DNA of 64,000 nucleotides from an uncultured bacterium (GCA_937905825.1 CALCXM010000183.1:26210-90209); one strand, 5' to 3'; counted from the first letter of the stretch, positions 35,782-45,722 are shown. The notes: a model not told the origin generated them from the letters alone. Translations and numbers: made by a program.

Positions 35782-36180
35782 CCTGAACGCGGCATGGCCT
35801 GCTGGCCCCGGAACAGCGGGTGACAAGAGCGGAGTCTGCTCTCAGCCCCGACCGAGGCATTCACGGAGGCAACCACCTGCGAGACTCGTGGGCGGACGTT
35901 CCCGAGAGCATGGCAGAGGTGCACGCGCTTCGAGCACCGACACCCACAGTCATGATCCTGCGGGCTAGCCCGGTCTATTCGATCAGATTCTGGCGACCCA
36001 GCAGAGATGACCGCAAGGGAAACCGGCACACCCAGGCTTTGCTCTTGTCCCAGTTTCCGAGCCTGCGTACCACGGAGCTGTCAAATCGGCTCTGCATGGA
36101 CGCCGCATCACCGGAAATCCGACGACTCGCGGAGCGGCTCCCAAGGATCGGGAATTCGAACCCTGCACCGCGCCGAGCAG
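35782..36180. other. Intergenic region, 399 bp
   Basis: Lies between the convergent DUF5989-like gene and the sulfatase. No gene resemblance was seen. A GGGTTCGAATTCCC sequence on the minus strand near 36157 mimics a tRNA T-arm but has no matching acceptor stem. Confidence 0.5.
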
Positions 36181-37689
36181 CTAGTCCTCGCGCACGAACT
36201 CAACCTTGCGATCGTTGGGTTGTTTTTCCCCTGGTGTCGTTCTTCCCTGATCGACGGCTTCTTGCAAGAGCGCTGTCAGCCGAGAACACACCTCCGGATG
36301 GGCTGCCGCTACGTTCTCCGTCTCGCCAGGATCCGCTTGCAAATCGTAGAGCTGCAACCTGGGCAATTTCAGTTCACGAGCACTCTTCGGCGTCGGTTCG
36401 CTCCAGCCCCCCGAGCCCGGGCAAAAGATCAACTTCCACTTCCCCTCGCGCATGGCGAAGGAGCCATTGATCGAATGGTGGATGATGGAGCCTCGAAGCT
36501 TCGGAGACTCCTTGCCTTGCAGGGCATCCAAGAAGCTGACGCTGTCCGGAGCCGTTTGGGCTCCCAGGGGAATCTCCAAGACATCCGCCAAGGTGCCCAT
36601 CAGGTCGGTCAGACAGATGATCTCGTCGGAGCGCGTGCCCGGCTTCACTTTCCCCGGCCAACGCACGAGGAAGGGCACCCGGTGTCCGCCTTCATAGATG
36701 TCAGCCTTGAAGCCACGGCGCTTCGCGTTCGGATCATGCCCTTTCACTGCCAACTCCTCGAAGCGTGCGCGGGGCGAGCAACCATTGTCACTGGTGAAGA
36801 CCACGAGCGTGTTCTCCGCAAGCCCGGCTGCCTTCAAGGACTCCAGGATCTGCCCGACCGAGTGATCCACTTGAAGGATGAAGTCTCCATAGGCGTTCGT
36901 GCCGCTTTTGCCACGAAACGGCTCGAGCGGCAGAATCGGTGTGTGCGGAGCGGGCAAGGGCAAGTACAGGAAGAAGGGTTCCTTCTGCTCCGCACGGCCT
37001 TTGATGTACTCGACGGCTCGCCGGGTGACGTCCGGTAGGACCTGTTCGTGAACAAAGTCGGCCCCCGTCGCACCTCGGCGCCAGAAGCCTTGGTAATCCT
37101 GGTTCTCCGTGATGCGATCCGGTGCGGCCGTCACTTGACCGTTTTGAACCCAGACATAGGGCGCCATGTCGAGGGATCCGGCGTGACAAAAGGTCTCGTC
37201 AAAACCACGGGCATGGGGTCCGTTGCGCACGGGCGCGCTGAAGTCGATGCGCTTGGGATGCTCCTCCTCGTACGTCCAATCCCACCCGAGGTGCCACTTG
37301 CCAAAGCACGCGGTGGCATAGCCCTGGCCCCCCAACCACTGGCCGATCGTCAATCGGCCTTCATCGATCAACGGCGGAGACTCCCCCCACAGGACGCTGC
37401 TAGCTAGGTGCGTTCGCCAAGCGTAGCGGCCCGTTAGAATCCCATAGCGCGTGGGTGTGCACACCGCAGACCCCGAGTGCGCGTCGCTGAACAGCATGCC
37501 CTCGCCAGCCAAGGAGTCCAGCCTAGGCGTGGTCCAGGCGGCTTCCAGGTTCAAGGCGGAGATATCCCCGTAGCCCATGTCATCCGCGAGGATGTAGACG
37601 ATGTTGGGACGCGGCTCTGAGCTGCTGGAGAGCACGAAAGGCAAGAGCGCGGAGGCGAGCCAGGGACCGACAACACTTGGGGTGATCAT
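36181..37689 (-). CDS. Secreted sulfatase (S1 family)
   Basis: Formylglycine-dependent sulfatase, exported by a signal peptide (residues 1 to about 24). 502 aa from ATG 37689; the open frame further upstream is not similar to anything. D36-D37 and the FGly signature CTPTR (77-81, GILTGRY following) are present. The remaining metal and sulfate ligands are in GKWHLGW, PHTPI and FTSDNGCSP. CTPTRYGILTGRYAWR marks it as close to the sulfatase at 47089. It probably acts on sulfated marine polysaccharide, and an FGly-generating enzyme must be encoded elsewhere. Divergent from the triple hydrolase. Confidence 0.93.
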   Translation of the reverse strand: MITPSVVGPWLASALLPFVLSSSSEPRPNIVYILADDMGYGDISALNLEAAWTTPRLDSLAGEGMLFSDAHSGSAVCTPTRYGILTGRYAWRTHLASSVLWGESPPLIDEGRLTIGQWLGGQGYATACFGKWHLGWDWTYEEEHPKRIDFSAPVRNGPHARGFDETFCHAGSLDMAPYVWVQNGQVTAAPDRITENQDYQGFWRRGATGADFVHEQVLPDVTRRAVEYIKGRAEQKEPFFLYLPLPAPHTPILPLEPFRGKSGTNAYGDFILQVDHSVGQILESLKAAGLAENTLVVFTSDNGCSPRARFEELAVKGHDPNAKRRGFKADIYEGGHRVPFLVRWPGKVKPGTRSDEIICLTDLMGTLADVLEIPLGAQTAPDSVSFLDALQGKESPKLRGSIIHHSINGSFAMREGKWKLIFCPGSGGWSEPTPKSARELKLPRLQLYDLQADPGETENVAAAHPEVCSRLTALLQEAVDQGRTTPGEKQPNDRKVEFVRED

Positions 37690-37939
37690 GGAGTGAGTAG
37701 AGCACAAGTCGTGCTGATTCGCCTTGATGGATTCAGGCGCAGCTTGGACCTTGAGTTTCACAAGGGGATACCGATTGCGATGGGAACGTCGCCATTGAGC
37801 GCGAATTGCCAGAGGAGACCAGCAGCGGGGTCTACGCCGGACGCCAAGGCTCCGCCCCCACGAGCCGTCGCGAGAACTCGGCAATCAATGCACCCAGGGC
37901 CTTGGGGTCCGCGAAGCGCCTCGATGTTATGCTCCCCCC

Positions 37940-40090
37940 ATGATCAGAATTGTTGTTAGCGTCCTTTGCTTGCTTCCGTCTAGCACTCATGCCCAAGAGC
38001 CCCAAGCACTCAAGCTGGCCTGCCTGGGAGATTCCATCACCTGGGGATCTGGAGTGGTGGATCGAGAGAACAACTCCTACCCCAAGCAGCTGGGGTACCT
38101 CTTGGGGGACGGCTGGGAAGTTCGGAACTTTGGTTCCGGGGGCAAGACGTTGCTGAGCGCCGGCGACACTCCATACGTCGAGTGCGCGCCCTTTCAAGCG
38201 GCCCTCGCTTGGAAACCCGATGTGGCCTTGGTCCTGTTGGGAACCAATGACACCTGCAATAGCAGCGCACGTCCCAATTGGCAACACGCGGCAGACCTCG
38301 AACAGGATGCGCGAGAGTTGGCGCAAGGTGTCTTGGACAGCAACCCAATGGCTCGCGTCGTCCTGTGCACACCTCCCCCGATGTTCCCGGACGCACCGGG
38401 ACTTGACGAGGCACGCGTCGTAGATCTACGTGAGCGCAGTCCTCGGCTAGCTGTCCTAGCAAGCGCCCTGAAACAGGCCTCCGCAGAAGACCCACGGATC
38501 GAATTCCTCGACCTGTCCCACACCCTGCGAGCCCAGATGACCGTGGATGGGGTTCACACCAACCCATTCGGCGCGGGAGCCATCGCCCAACGCGCGGCCG
38601 AGGCCCTGCAACAAGACCTGGCTCCCCCCATCCAGTGGAGCGCGGAGGTACCCGCGAGTGCAGCCGAGTTTCAGGGCTATGCGGAGCGTCGCTTTTCCCT
38701 CCGCCTTGCGGACAACACCGCCTTTCAAGTACGCATCGTCGAGCCCGTGCAACCGGCGGCCGGTTATCCCTGGATTTGGCGCGCGAGATTCTTTGGGCAC
38801 GAACCGGAACTTGATCGCGAGCTTCTTGCGCGAGGCTTTCACCTGGCCTACTGCGATGTGGCCGGGCTGTTTGGTTCGGACTCAGCGCTTGACCGTTGGG
38901 ACGCTTTCTACGAGTTCTGCAGCGCCAATGGGCTCGCCAAGCAAGTGCTCATCGAAGGCATGAGCCGCGCTGGGTTGGTGGCCTTGAATTGGGCGGCGCG
39001 CCGACCGGAGGCTGTCGAAGGGATCTATCTCGATAACCCCGTGTGCGACTTTCGATCTTGGCCCGGCCATCAACGGGGGACGGAGCAAGACGGGGAATGG
39101 CAAGCCTGCCTCGCGGCCTACGGTTTGAACGACGACACCGTGGACGGCTACGCAGCCATGCCTTTGGATCGGCTTGAGCCCCTAGCGAAGGCAGCCGTGC
39201 CGCTCTTTCTCGTCCAAAGCGGCGCGGACGAAGTCGTGCCCGGTGAGCAGAACGGGGAAGAGCTGGTGCGGCGCTACCAGACGCTCGGTGGTGAAATAGA
39301 AGTCTGGCGCAAGCCGGGTGTCGGTCACCATCCGCATGGGCTGCATCCAGTGCAGCCCCTGCTGCGTGCCTTGCTGCGCGTCAGCGGTCGGGGTGGCAAT
39401 CCCGCCACGCACCCTACTCCCTCCGCTGAGTACCGCGGCAGCGCCGCGGGCTGGGGAGCAGGAACCTGGTGGGCGCAACTCGAGAAACTGGTTCTGCTCG
39501 CGAAGGAGCATCCGCAAACGGATCTCGTCTTCCTGGGCGACTCCATCACCCAAGGCTTGAGCGGGAATCAGAATCGCGTTGGGCAAGCCGGCGGAACGCG
39601 TGCCTTTGATCGCTTCCCCGGCGCGCTTTCTCTCGGCCTCAGTGGAGACCGCACCGAGCATTTGCTCTTCCGCATCCGGCACGGTGCGCTCCAGATCGTC
39701 GACCCACGTTTGGTTGTACTTCAGATTGGCGTGAACAACGTCAACGCCGGGGGCCACACGGGCGCTGAAGTCTCGGAGGGCTTGAGCTCCGTCGTGGATG
39801 CCTTGCTGGAGGAGGAACCCCAAGCGCAGATCCTGATCTGCGGGCCCTTCCCAACTGGCGCGACGCCGAGCGATGTCCGGCGTCTCGCTTTGGACCGGGT
39901 TCACGAACGGGCTGCAGTTCTCGGGTCCTTGGACAGAGTTCACTACATGGACCTACGCCCTCTGTTTCTTGATGAGCACGGGATCCCCAACGAACGGATG
40001 CGCGGCGACTTCATTCACATCACGAACGATGGGGTGGACGCCTGGATGGACGCGATCACACCACTCGTCCGAAAGCTCCTGGCCGAATAG
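37940..40090 (+). CDS. Secreted triple hydrolase: SGNH, alpha/beta hydrolase, SGNH
   Basis: 716 aa with signal peptide (about 1-18, ending THAQ). Domain 1 (25-225): GDSITWG (S32), GTNDT (N103), DGVHTN (D203, H206). Domain 2 (about 245-475): an alpha/beta hydrolase with GMSRAG (S342), SGADEVV (D430) and a terminal GHHPHG histidine. Domain 3 (about 500-716): GDSITQG (S535), GDRTEHLLFRI, GVNNVNAGGHTG, with a DFIHITNDG end. All three catalytic serines are present. Likely a carbohydrate esterase (acetyl or similar groups) removing several substituents from one polymer. It is divergent from a sulfatase, suggesting joint use. Confidence 0.85.
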   Translation: MIRIVVSVLCLLPSSTHAQEPQALKLACLGDSITWGSGVVDRENNSYPKQLGYLLGDGWEVRNFGSGGKTLLSAGDTPYVECAPFQAALAWKPDVALVLLGTNDTCNSSARPNWQHAADLEQDARELAQGVLDSNPMARVVLCTPPPMFPDAPGLDEARVVDLRERSPRLAVLASALKQASAEDPRIEFLDLSHTLRAQMTVDGVHTNPFGAGAIAQRAAEALQQDLAPPIQWSAEVPASAAEFQGYAERRFSLRLADNTAFQVRIVEPVQPAAGYPWIWRARFFGHEPELDRELLARGFHLAYCDVAGLFGSDSALDRWDAFYEFCSANGLAKQVLIEGMSRAGLVALNWAARRPEAVEGIYLDNPVCDFRSWPGHQRGTEQDGEWQACLAAYGLNDDTVDGYAAMPLDRLEPLAKAAVPLFLVQSGADEVVPGEQNGEELVRRYQTLGGEIEVWRKPGVGHHPHGLHPVQPLLRALLRVSGRGGNPATHPTPSAEYRGSAAGWGAGTWWAQLEKLVLLAKEHPQTDLVFLGDSITQGLSGNQNRVGQAGGTRAFDRFPGALSLGLSGDRTEHLLFRIRHGALQIVDPRLVVLQIGVNNVNAGGHTGAEVSEGLSSVVDALLEEEPQAQILICGPFPTGATPSDVRRLALDRVHERAAVLGSLDRVHYMDLRPLFLDEHGIPNERMRGDFIHITNDGVDAWMDAITPLVRKLLAE

Positions 40091-40375
40091 CCCAGGGCGT
40101 TGGGGCCGGAACGGGACAACGCGAATGCGAAGACACTGTCCATGCTCAGCCGTCCTAGCCCCGGATGACTTCGACCGGACCGTGCCCGTAGAAGCAGGTG
40201 GGGATCGTCCCCGGTGTCTCTCTGGGAGGCTCACACCGGCCAATTCCAGGAAGGACCGGCGCGCGCCACAAAGTGACTTGCCCGCAGCTTTGTTGTTGTG
40301 CTCTTCCCACAACCCTCGTATCACGGAGCCATCGCAGCGGGGCGACCCCGGCCTTCGACAAGCCCCCCTGCTCAC

Positions 40376-40996
40376 ATGACTCATTCCTTCAAGCGCCAAC
40401 AGGAGTGCCCGTTGCCCCAGGAACCCGTTACCGAGATCATCGTCCTTGGACGCCGCATCACCCAGAAGTTGTGCGCCAAGCATATTTTCGCCCACCGCTT
40501 GCAGAAGGCCGCGGAGGTGTACGGTGAGTTGAGCGGCCGCCGGCGATTGATCGTCAGCGGCGGGGATGTGGGGCGCTCCGGCATCACCGAAGCCCAGGCT
40601 GGAGCCGACTACTTGGTCGAAGAGTTCGGCATCCCCAGGGCGGACATTCTGCGCGAGGAGCAAGCCCTCGACACGGTCAGCAACGCCGTGTTTGCCAAGC
40701 TGCTCTTGCTGCAAAGTGGCTGCCAGAAACCCATCATCATCAGCTCCTGCTATCACATCCCGCGGGTCTCCTTCATCTTCTCCCACATTCTAGGTCCCGA
40801 CTTCGAGCCCACCTTCATCTCCGCCCAAACGGGCCTGGACAACGAGGACTACACCCGTCACTGGCGCAGCGAGTCCGAGAAACTGGTCGAGGCGACCAAG
40901 TTCTTCGGGCGGCTTGACACTCCCCCCGGCGCCCATGAGTCGGTCCACGAGTACCTGCTAGCCAACGGGCACGTAGTCGAAGACAAGGTGGGCTGA
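40376..40996 (+). CDS. YdcF/ElyC-like DUF218 protein
   Basis: 206 aa, ATG 40376 chosen because the frame upstream is unlike the family; no clear ribosome site. DUF218 pattern: VTEIIVLGRRI, RLIVSGGDVG, an E...DTVSNAVF segment and SCYHIPRVSFIF. These proteins bind nucleotide-like or isoprenoid-linked ligands, and some (ElyC) affect envelope polysaccharide and peptidoglycan assembly. This copy has no membrane helix, so it is cytoplasmic, unlike ElyC. Confidence 0.8.
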   Translation: MTHSFKRQQECPLPQEPVTEIIVLGRRITQKLCAKHIFAHRLQKAAEVYGELSGRRRLIVSGGDVGRSGITEAQAGADYLVEEFGIPRADILREEQALDTVSNAVFAKLLLLQSGCQKPIIISSCYHIPRVSFIFSHILGPDFEPTFISAQTGLDNEDYTRHWRSESEKLVEATKFFGRLDTPPGAHESVHEYLLANGHVVEDKVG

Positions 40997-41131
40997 GCTG
41001 CTTGCGAGTCGCTCGCCGGCTCCCAGGAATCAGGGGAACGCAAGAGCTTGGTGCATGACGGGGTGCATGGAACATGAGAGGCTCCATCACTCCCCGTGCC
41101 TCCTTGGAGCTAGCGCCACAGATAGCGGCTC

Positions 41132-41145
41132 GCTCTATTCATGAG
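41132..41145 (+). repeat. Remnant of the inverted-repeat element terminus
   Basis: GCTCTATTCATGAG here is identical to the terminus of the 194-bp element (58901-58914). On the minus strand it encodes the last two codons and TAG stop (41135-41137) of the DUF2238 gene. The rest of an element copy is absent. Confidence 0.55.
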
Positions 41146-41794
41146 CTCCGGGCTCCTGGAGGTTGAGCCCATGCTTGATCACGGAAACGATCGTCGTCGC
41201 GAGGATGGCCCCCAAGAACGCCAGGAAGATGTCCTTCTGGGCGTCCCAGATATCTCCTTGAGTTCCTAGGTAGGCATCCCCTTGCTCGCTAAAGAAGATG
41301 TCGGCCACACTCCACTCGATGATCTCGTAAAAGCCTGACACGGAGAGTGTGATCTCGATCGGCAACAACCAAGCGACCCAGACCGGGAACTTGAGCCACT
41401 TCAAGAACATCTCGCGCATGGGGTAGGCGAGCAGGAACCCGAAGCTGAAGTGAACCAGGCGGTCGTAGTTGTTTCTGGTTGAGCCCAGTAGTTCCTGGAC
41501 CCAGTACCCGAACGGATTCTCCGCGTAGGTGTACTTGGCGCCGTAGACGTGCAGGACTAGATAGGCGCAGATCAAAAGGTAGGAGAGGTCGCTGAACTGG
41601 AACTTCCGATAGGAAACGATCAGGAAGCCAAGGAACACGAACACCAGCACGTTCTCTAGAACCCAGTTGGCCAGGTCAGGTGTTTCCCAAACGGAGTAGG
41701 ACCAGGCAAGTGCGAAGACCAGCACGAGCCCCTGGAGCAACCAGTTCTTGTGGAACGGGGCTCGCGTAGCCGAGATTGCGTTGGTGAAGGTCAT
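41135..41794 (-). CDS. DUF2238 (YjdF-like) membrane protein
   Basis: 219 aa, start ATG 41794. About six transmembrane helices: two near the N-terminus, then YAENPFGYW and a conserved NNYDRLVHFSFGFLLAYPMR block, then SGFYEIIEWSVADIF and QGDIWDAQKDIFLAFLGA. The polar blocks in the middle and near the end characterise DUF2238/YjdF inner-membrane proteins of unknown function. The last two residues and stop are supplied by an element remnant, but the conserved core is intact. Confidence 0.87.
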   Translation of the reverse strand: MTFTNAISATRAPFHKNWLLQGLVLVFALAWSYSVWETPDLANWVLENVLVFVFLGFLIVSYRKFQFSDLSYLLICAYLVLHVYGAKYTYAENPFGYWVQELLGSTRNNYDRLVHFSFGFLLAYPMREMFLKWLKFPVWVAWLLPIEITLSVSGFYEIIEWSVADIFFSEQGDAYLGTQGDIWDAQKDIFLAFLGAILATTIVSVIKHGLNLQEPGAHE

Positions 41795-42068
41795 CGTGTG
41801 CGTGAGCTGCAGGGGTTTAGAGCGTGGGTGCGTTCCCTCGTCCCCGAGGGGTTGGGGCCATCTCCGGGAGAAGACCTGTCTGCTCCCGCGCCCCCCGCGG
41901 ATTCTACTCACACCACGGGCCGACTGTCCCTCGCGCTCCCCTCGCGTCTCTGCTCCGGAAGCGACTGAGGCGCAGGACCCGGCCTTTGCGCAGCGTGGAC
42001 AGTCGCGCGTCCAATTCCCTTCCAGGGCTGGGCCGGAGGCTCGGCACCTGACGAACTGCCCCGCCTAG

Positions 42069-42079
42069 CCTGCTCTATT
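42069..42079 (+). repeat. Remnant of the inverted-repeat element terminus
   Basis: CTAG followed by CCTGCTCTATT (42065-42079) is identical to 63922-63936 at the second full-type copy. The TAG stop of the questin-oxidase-like gene (42075-42077) lies inside it. Only one end is present. Confidence 0.5.
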
Positions 42080-43082
42080 GCACCCGGTCCTGGGCGGCTG
42101 CCAAGAAGCGCGGGTCTGGGTTGCGCGCCCACTCGCGGGTGCACGCGCAGACAAGCTTGATCGTGTGTTCGTCGCCGCTTTCGACGGCGAGTTTCGCCAA
42201 GGCCTCGAGACTCAATTGGCTCGCTGCCGCCGGAACAACAGCAACCAGCTTGGGCTTCCCATAGCGCACGAAAAGACTCGCTGTCACTTGCCAGGTGTAG
42301 GCAAGCACGAGCGCGCGCTCGGCTTCGGGGACATAGGGATAGATCTCGGACACAGCTCCAGCACCCGTCACGCCGTGCAGGAACTCGAAAGAGCTGGACT
42401 CGGTATTGATCAAGAGCCCAGCGCTTGTGGCGACCAGGTCGGCGAGGAAGGTGGGTGAGCCTTGCGCTGGATCCACCAAGTCGATCGCTTCCGTGAATGG
42501 TTCATACCCAACCAGGTCCCCGAGCTCGGAGGTGATCAAGCCGCGCGTCCTGCGCTGGGAGTTGGGCAAGAGTGCGAGCTGGCCAAGGGCCGACGATGGG
42601 GCGAGTTTCCCGGGGGCCGAATACTCCCCCGGCAAGGCCAGGTACTGCGACGCGTAGTAGCCCAGGGCCCGGGCCAGCTCATCGAGTCGCAGCGCACTCT
42701 CTTTGACTTTAAGGGAAGAGACCGCGTGCCCGACCCGGATCACTCCGTGCAAACCCGCGGCCGCCATTCCCGGGGCAAGCCGCGGCATCCAAACACCAAG
42801 CACATCACGCCAATCTGCTTCGGCAAGCTCGTTGGCAAACCACTCATCCCAATCTCGATTGCGGGAGCCCTTGCCGAGGGCCTCGCGCCAAGTCTCTAGG
42901 GTGATTCGCCGCGTTGTCGAAGGGCGCGCCTCCAAGCGTTTGCGATAACGTTCCACCCAAGGAAGCACCGCATCCTCACGTCCAAGACCCACGAGAGCCT
43001 CCACGGTCATCGGGCCATGATTGGAGAGACCACCGCGAAAACTGGGGCCGTAGGGAGCCAGCATCGTGAGGGCCTCGTCCAT
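42075..43082 (-). CDS. Questin-oxidase-like (DUF4243) protein
   Basis: 335 aa from ATG 43082 with AGGA about 10 bases upstream; a start at 43175 is possible but adds an unlikely tail. The product opens with LAPYGPSFRGGLSNHGPMTVEALVGLGREDAVLPWVERYRKRL, written here in parts: GLSNHGPMTVEAL and GREDAVLPWVERYRKRL. These match the helical, histidine-rich questin oxidase-like family, whose fungal member performs a Baeyer-Villiger oxidation. The bacterial substrate is unknown. Histidines scattered in helices (e.g. HGVIRVGHAV) could bind metal. It is apparently monocistronic. Confidence 0.75.
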   Translation of the reverse strand: MDEALTMLAPYGPSFRGGLSNHGPMTVEALVGLGREDAVLPWVERYRKRLEARPSTTRRITLETWREALGKGSRNRDWDEWFANELAEADWRDVLGVWMPRLAPGMAAAGLHGVIRVGHAVSSLKVKESALRLDELARALGYYASQYLALPGEYSAPGKLAPSSALGQLALLPNSQRRTRGLITSELGDLVGYEPFTEAIDLVDPAQGSPTFLADLVATSAGLLINTESSSFEFLHGVTGAGAVSEIYPYVPEAERALVLAYTWQVTASLFVRYGKPKLVAVVPAAASQLSLEALAKLAVESGDEHTIKLVCACTREWARNPDPRFLAAAQDRVQ

Positions 43083-43565
43083 CACTTCGAGTCCTGGAAA
43101 GTTGGGCACCGGTTTCGTTTCCTGCAGAAGGAGTGGATCGATCCTAGCGTCCCGTTGCCCGCAAGCACTCGTCAATCCCGCAACACCAACAGGAAGGGCG
43201 CCGCGCCCGAGGGAAAGTCATTCGCATGGCTCGAACGCAAGCATCCTTCAACGGGGACTCGGGTACGGACCGCCCGTGCTCCCTGTGAGTAACAGTCTCG
43301 GATAGCCTGCGCTGCGGGGCCTCCATCCGCGCGCTGCTGTGGGCCCGGCAAGTCCGTCCCGAAGAGATTTCACCAGGGATTCCGCAAGACGGGCACGGGG
43401 GCTGGAACCCAACTCCACACCGCAGGCTCTCCTTTGGTCTTTGAAGTGCCCAAGCTGGATGGGTTGACTGCGGCCAGGAAACTGGTTGCAGTCAACCCCT
43501 CCGGCCAGCGCAAGTCGCAAGAAGTCCAGCGCACACCCTGGTCCCCCACCCCGTAGGATCATGTC
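43083..43565. other. Intergenic region, 483 bp
   Basis: Divergent gap between the questin-oxidase-like gene and the secreted repeat protein at 43566. A plus-strand frame ending at 43556 (about 43370-43556) stays open with reasonable codons but has no start, ribosome site or recognised family. It is probably spacer, possibly a decayed gene end. Confidence 0.4.
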
Positions 43566-45530
43566 ATGAGCCGCCTCCTCCAATGGACCATGCGCTACGC
43601 GTGTGTCCTCACGATCACCCTTCCCGCTGCCGCCCAGGAAACGCGTGTTCCCCAAGAGGCGATCAACGGCGCCGTCGATCGAGGGGTGACTTGGCTCTTG
43701 AACCAGCAACGTCGCGACGGGTCCTGGGGCGAGAACGACATGACGCCCGGGGTCTATCGTGACCCGCGCAATGACTTGACAGCGTTCTGCACCTACACAC
43801 TGCTCAAGTGCAAGGTGCCCTACGAACATGCGAGCATCCAACGGGCGCTCACCAACCTCGAGCAGAATTGGCCTTGGACGACCTACGCAGTGACCAATCA
43901 AATCTTGCTGCTCTCGCTTTGCGAAGACGATGCGCGCTGGAAGAAACGGCGAGAGCAGTTGCTCGAACTGCTGATCGAGCTGCGCTATGAAGCCCATGGA
44001 ACTTGGGGGTACCCCAAGCACACGAGCATCAAGAGCGATCTCTCCAACACCCAATACGCTGCGCTGGCCTTGCGTGCGGCGAGTGCAAACGGCGCGAAGA
44101 TCCCCAAGGACATCTGGACGGAACTCGTGGAGCGCGTGCTGGAGCACCAGGAGGAACCCCACGATTCAATCCCAGCACAAGGCAAGCCTGTCCGCAATCC
44201 GCCACAGAAGGCGGGCTTCGCCTACTTGCTGCCGAATCCGGACGCGCCGAGCTTTGGATACAACGTTCCCAACGCGTCCATGACAACGGCGGGCCTTGCG
44301 ATACTGCGCATCGCGCAGCAGGAACTCGGCTCCAAGTATCCGAACCGTTTGGAACGTCGGGCGAAGCAGGCGACGGAGCTTGCCATGCAGTGGATGGCGG
44401 ACCATTTCTCGGTCGAGAACAACACTGCGGGAGAGCAGGCCTGGCTCTACTACTACCTCTACGGCTTGCAACGGCTCGGTGCTCTCTACGAACTCGACGA
44501 GATCGGCGGACACAACTGGTATTGGGAAGGCGCCACCCAACTCGTGAAGCTGCAACAGGAAGATGGTCATTGGGAACAAGGGACGTATCAGCAATGGCCC
44601 CGCCAACCGATGCCCCATGCGAATACGGCCTATGCACTTTTGTTCTTGGTGAAGGCCATGGCCCCCGTCAGCAATGGATCGTCTGAGAATCATGGACGCT
44701 ACGCATCCGAAGGCTCCGAGTCCCCAGTGCACTTCCGAGCCGCCGTCCGCGGCAGCGCCACCTGTTGGGTCAGTGGATTTGGCAAAGGTGTTTTGGAAGC
44801 CAACACCCTGACTTCCCCGGACGCCAAGGGCATGTTCGTCAAGGAGGTTCGCTACTACATCGACGGAAAGCTCGCGAATCGCACTGCGGGGGATGCCTCC
44901 AAGCCCTGGAACGGCGAACGCTATGGAACGCAACTCGACATAGCCGGGAACGGATCCTTTGCGCTTCAGGTCGGGGTGCTTGTGCGCAGTGAATCGAAAG
45001 AAGGCGGAGAGCACGAATTGCTATCGGAGACGGTGACCCTCGTCATCAGCGGCATCCTGGAGGATTGGATGATGGCCCGTGCCGCGTTTGAGAAAGACAA
45101 TCAACTGGCAAAGGCAAACGTGACCGCAACGGCCAGCAGCGCCAGCGGAGAATTCACCGGCGCGGATCGCGCCGTCGACGGGATCGAGGCCAGCCGTTGG
45201 CTGTGCCTGGCCGGCGACAGTCGACCGACACTGACCCTCGACATCCCCCAAGCGGTCTGGGCAGACACCTTGGTCTTGTCCCAGGCGGACTCCCAGCTAG
45301 CCGAACTCGGTCGTCACGCCCGGGTCAAGCGCATCGCTTTTCGCATCAACGGCAGCAAGCGCGCGAGCGAGGTGGAACTAGGCGCGGATGTGCTTCGGCC
45401 AAGCGCTTTCCCCCTGCCCAAGCGGGTTCGCGTGCGCAGCGTTCTGATCGAGATTCTCGAGTTTGAAGCGGGCAGTGAGTTCGCCAGGGAAGCGGGATTC
45501 TCGGAGGTTGGCCTCACCGATCGAAGGTGA
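43566..45530 (+). CDS. Secreted prenyltransferase/squalene-oxidase-fold protein with discoidin-like domain
   Basis: 654 aa with signal peptide (to about residue 23). Residues 30-370 contain alpha/alpha-toroid repeats of the terpene-cyclase type: WLLNQQRRDGSWG, LQLEQNW-like turns, NTQYAALALRAA, and LQQEDGHW. The catalytic DXDD or DDXD of true squalene cyclases is not seen. The C-terminal portion has a beta-rich domain (about 390-490) and a discoidin (F5/8C)-like domain with ANVTATASSASG and GIEASRWLC. So it is probably a binding or structural extracellular protein rather than a cyclase. Function unknown. Confidence 0.75.
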   Translation: MSRLLQWTMRYACVLTITLPAAAQETRVPQEAINGAVDRGVTWLLNQQRRDGSWGENDMTPGVYRDPRNDLTAFCTYTLLKCKVPYEHASIQRALTNLEQNWPWTTYAVTNQILLLSLCEDDARWKKRREQLLELLIELRYEAHGTWGYPKHTSIKSDLSNTQYAALALRAASANGAKIPKDIWTELVERVLEHQEEPHDSIPAQGKPVRNPPQKAGFAYLLPNPDAPSFGYNVPNASMTTAGLAILRIAQQELGSKYPNRLERRAKQATELAMQWMADHFSVENNTAGEQAWLYYYLYGLQRLGALYELDEIGGHNWYWEGATQLVKLQQEDGHWEQGTYQQWPRQPMPHANTAYALLFLVKAMAPVSNGSSENHGRYASEGSESPVHFRAAVRGSATCWVSGFGKGVLEANTLTSPDAKGMFVKEVRYYIDGKLANRTAGDASKPWNGERYGTQLDIAGNGSFALQVGVLVRSESKEGGEHELLSETVTLVISGILEDWMMARAAFEKDNQLAKANVTATASSASGEFTGADRAVDGIEASRWLCLAGDSRPTLTLDIPQAVWADTLVLSQADSQLAELGRHARVKRIAFRINGSKRASEVELGADVLRPSAFPLPKRVRVRSVLIEILEFEAGSEFAREAGFSEVGLTDRR

Positions 45531-45722
45531 GCCGCTGGCAGGAGGTCAACCGCTAGGCTTACGGCGCCTGCAACGAGAGACCAGAATTCGAAGCTGCATG
45601 CTTCGCTATGAGCGCTGCCCTTGGACCTCCACCCGACAGAACGTGCGGCACGTTCCAGGGGCAAGCTCATTCGGCATCTACGCTTAACCCGCGCTATCTC
45701 CTACGTGCCAAAGCGGAAGCGC

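Noticed and set aside
36130..36180. tRNA-like T-arm (GGGTTCGAATTCCC on the minus strand)
   Set aside because: No acceptor stem, D-arm or anticodon arm of correct spacing can be formed. The upstream side would lie inside the sulfatase coding sequence.
43370..43556. Open plus-strand frame that looks mildly coding before the gene at 43566
   Set aside because: No start codon context, ribosome site or recognised family; kept only as a note in the intergenic entry.
43248..44162. Long minus-strand open frame opposite the secreted repeat protein
   Set aside because: It is antisense to a gene with clear signal peptide and repeats, and has no family resemblance.
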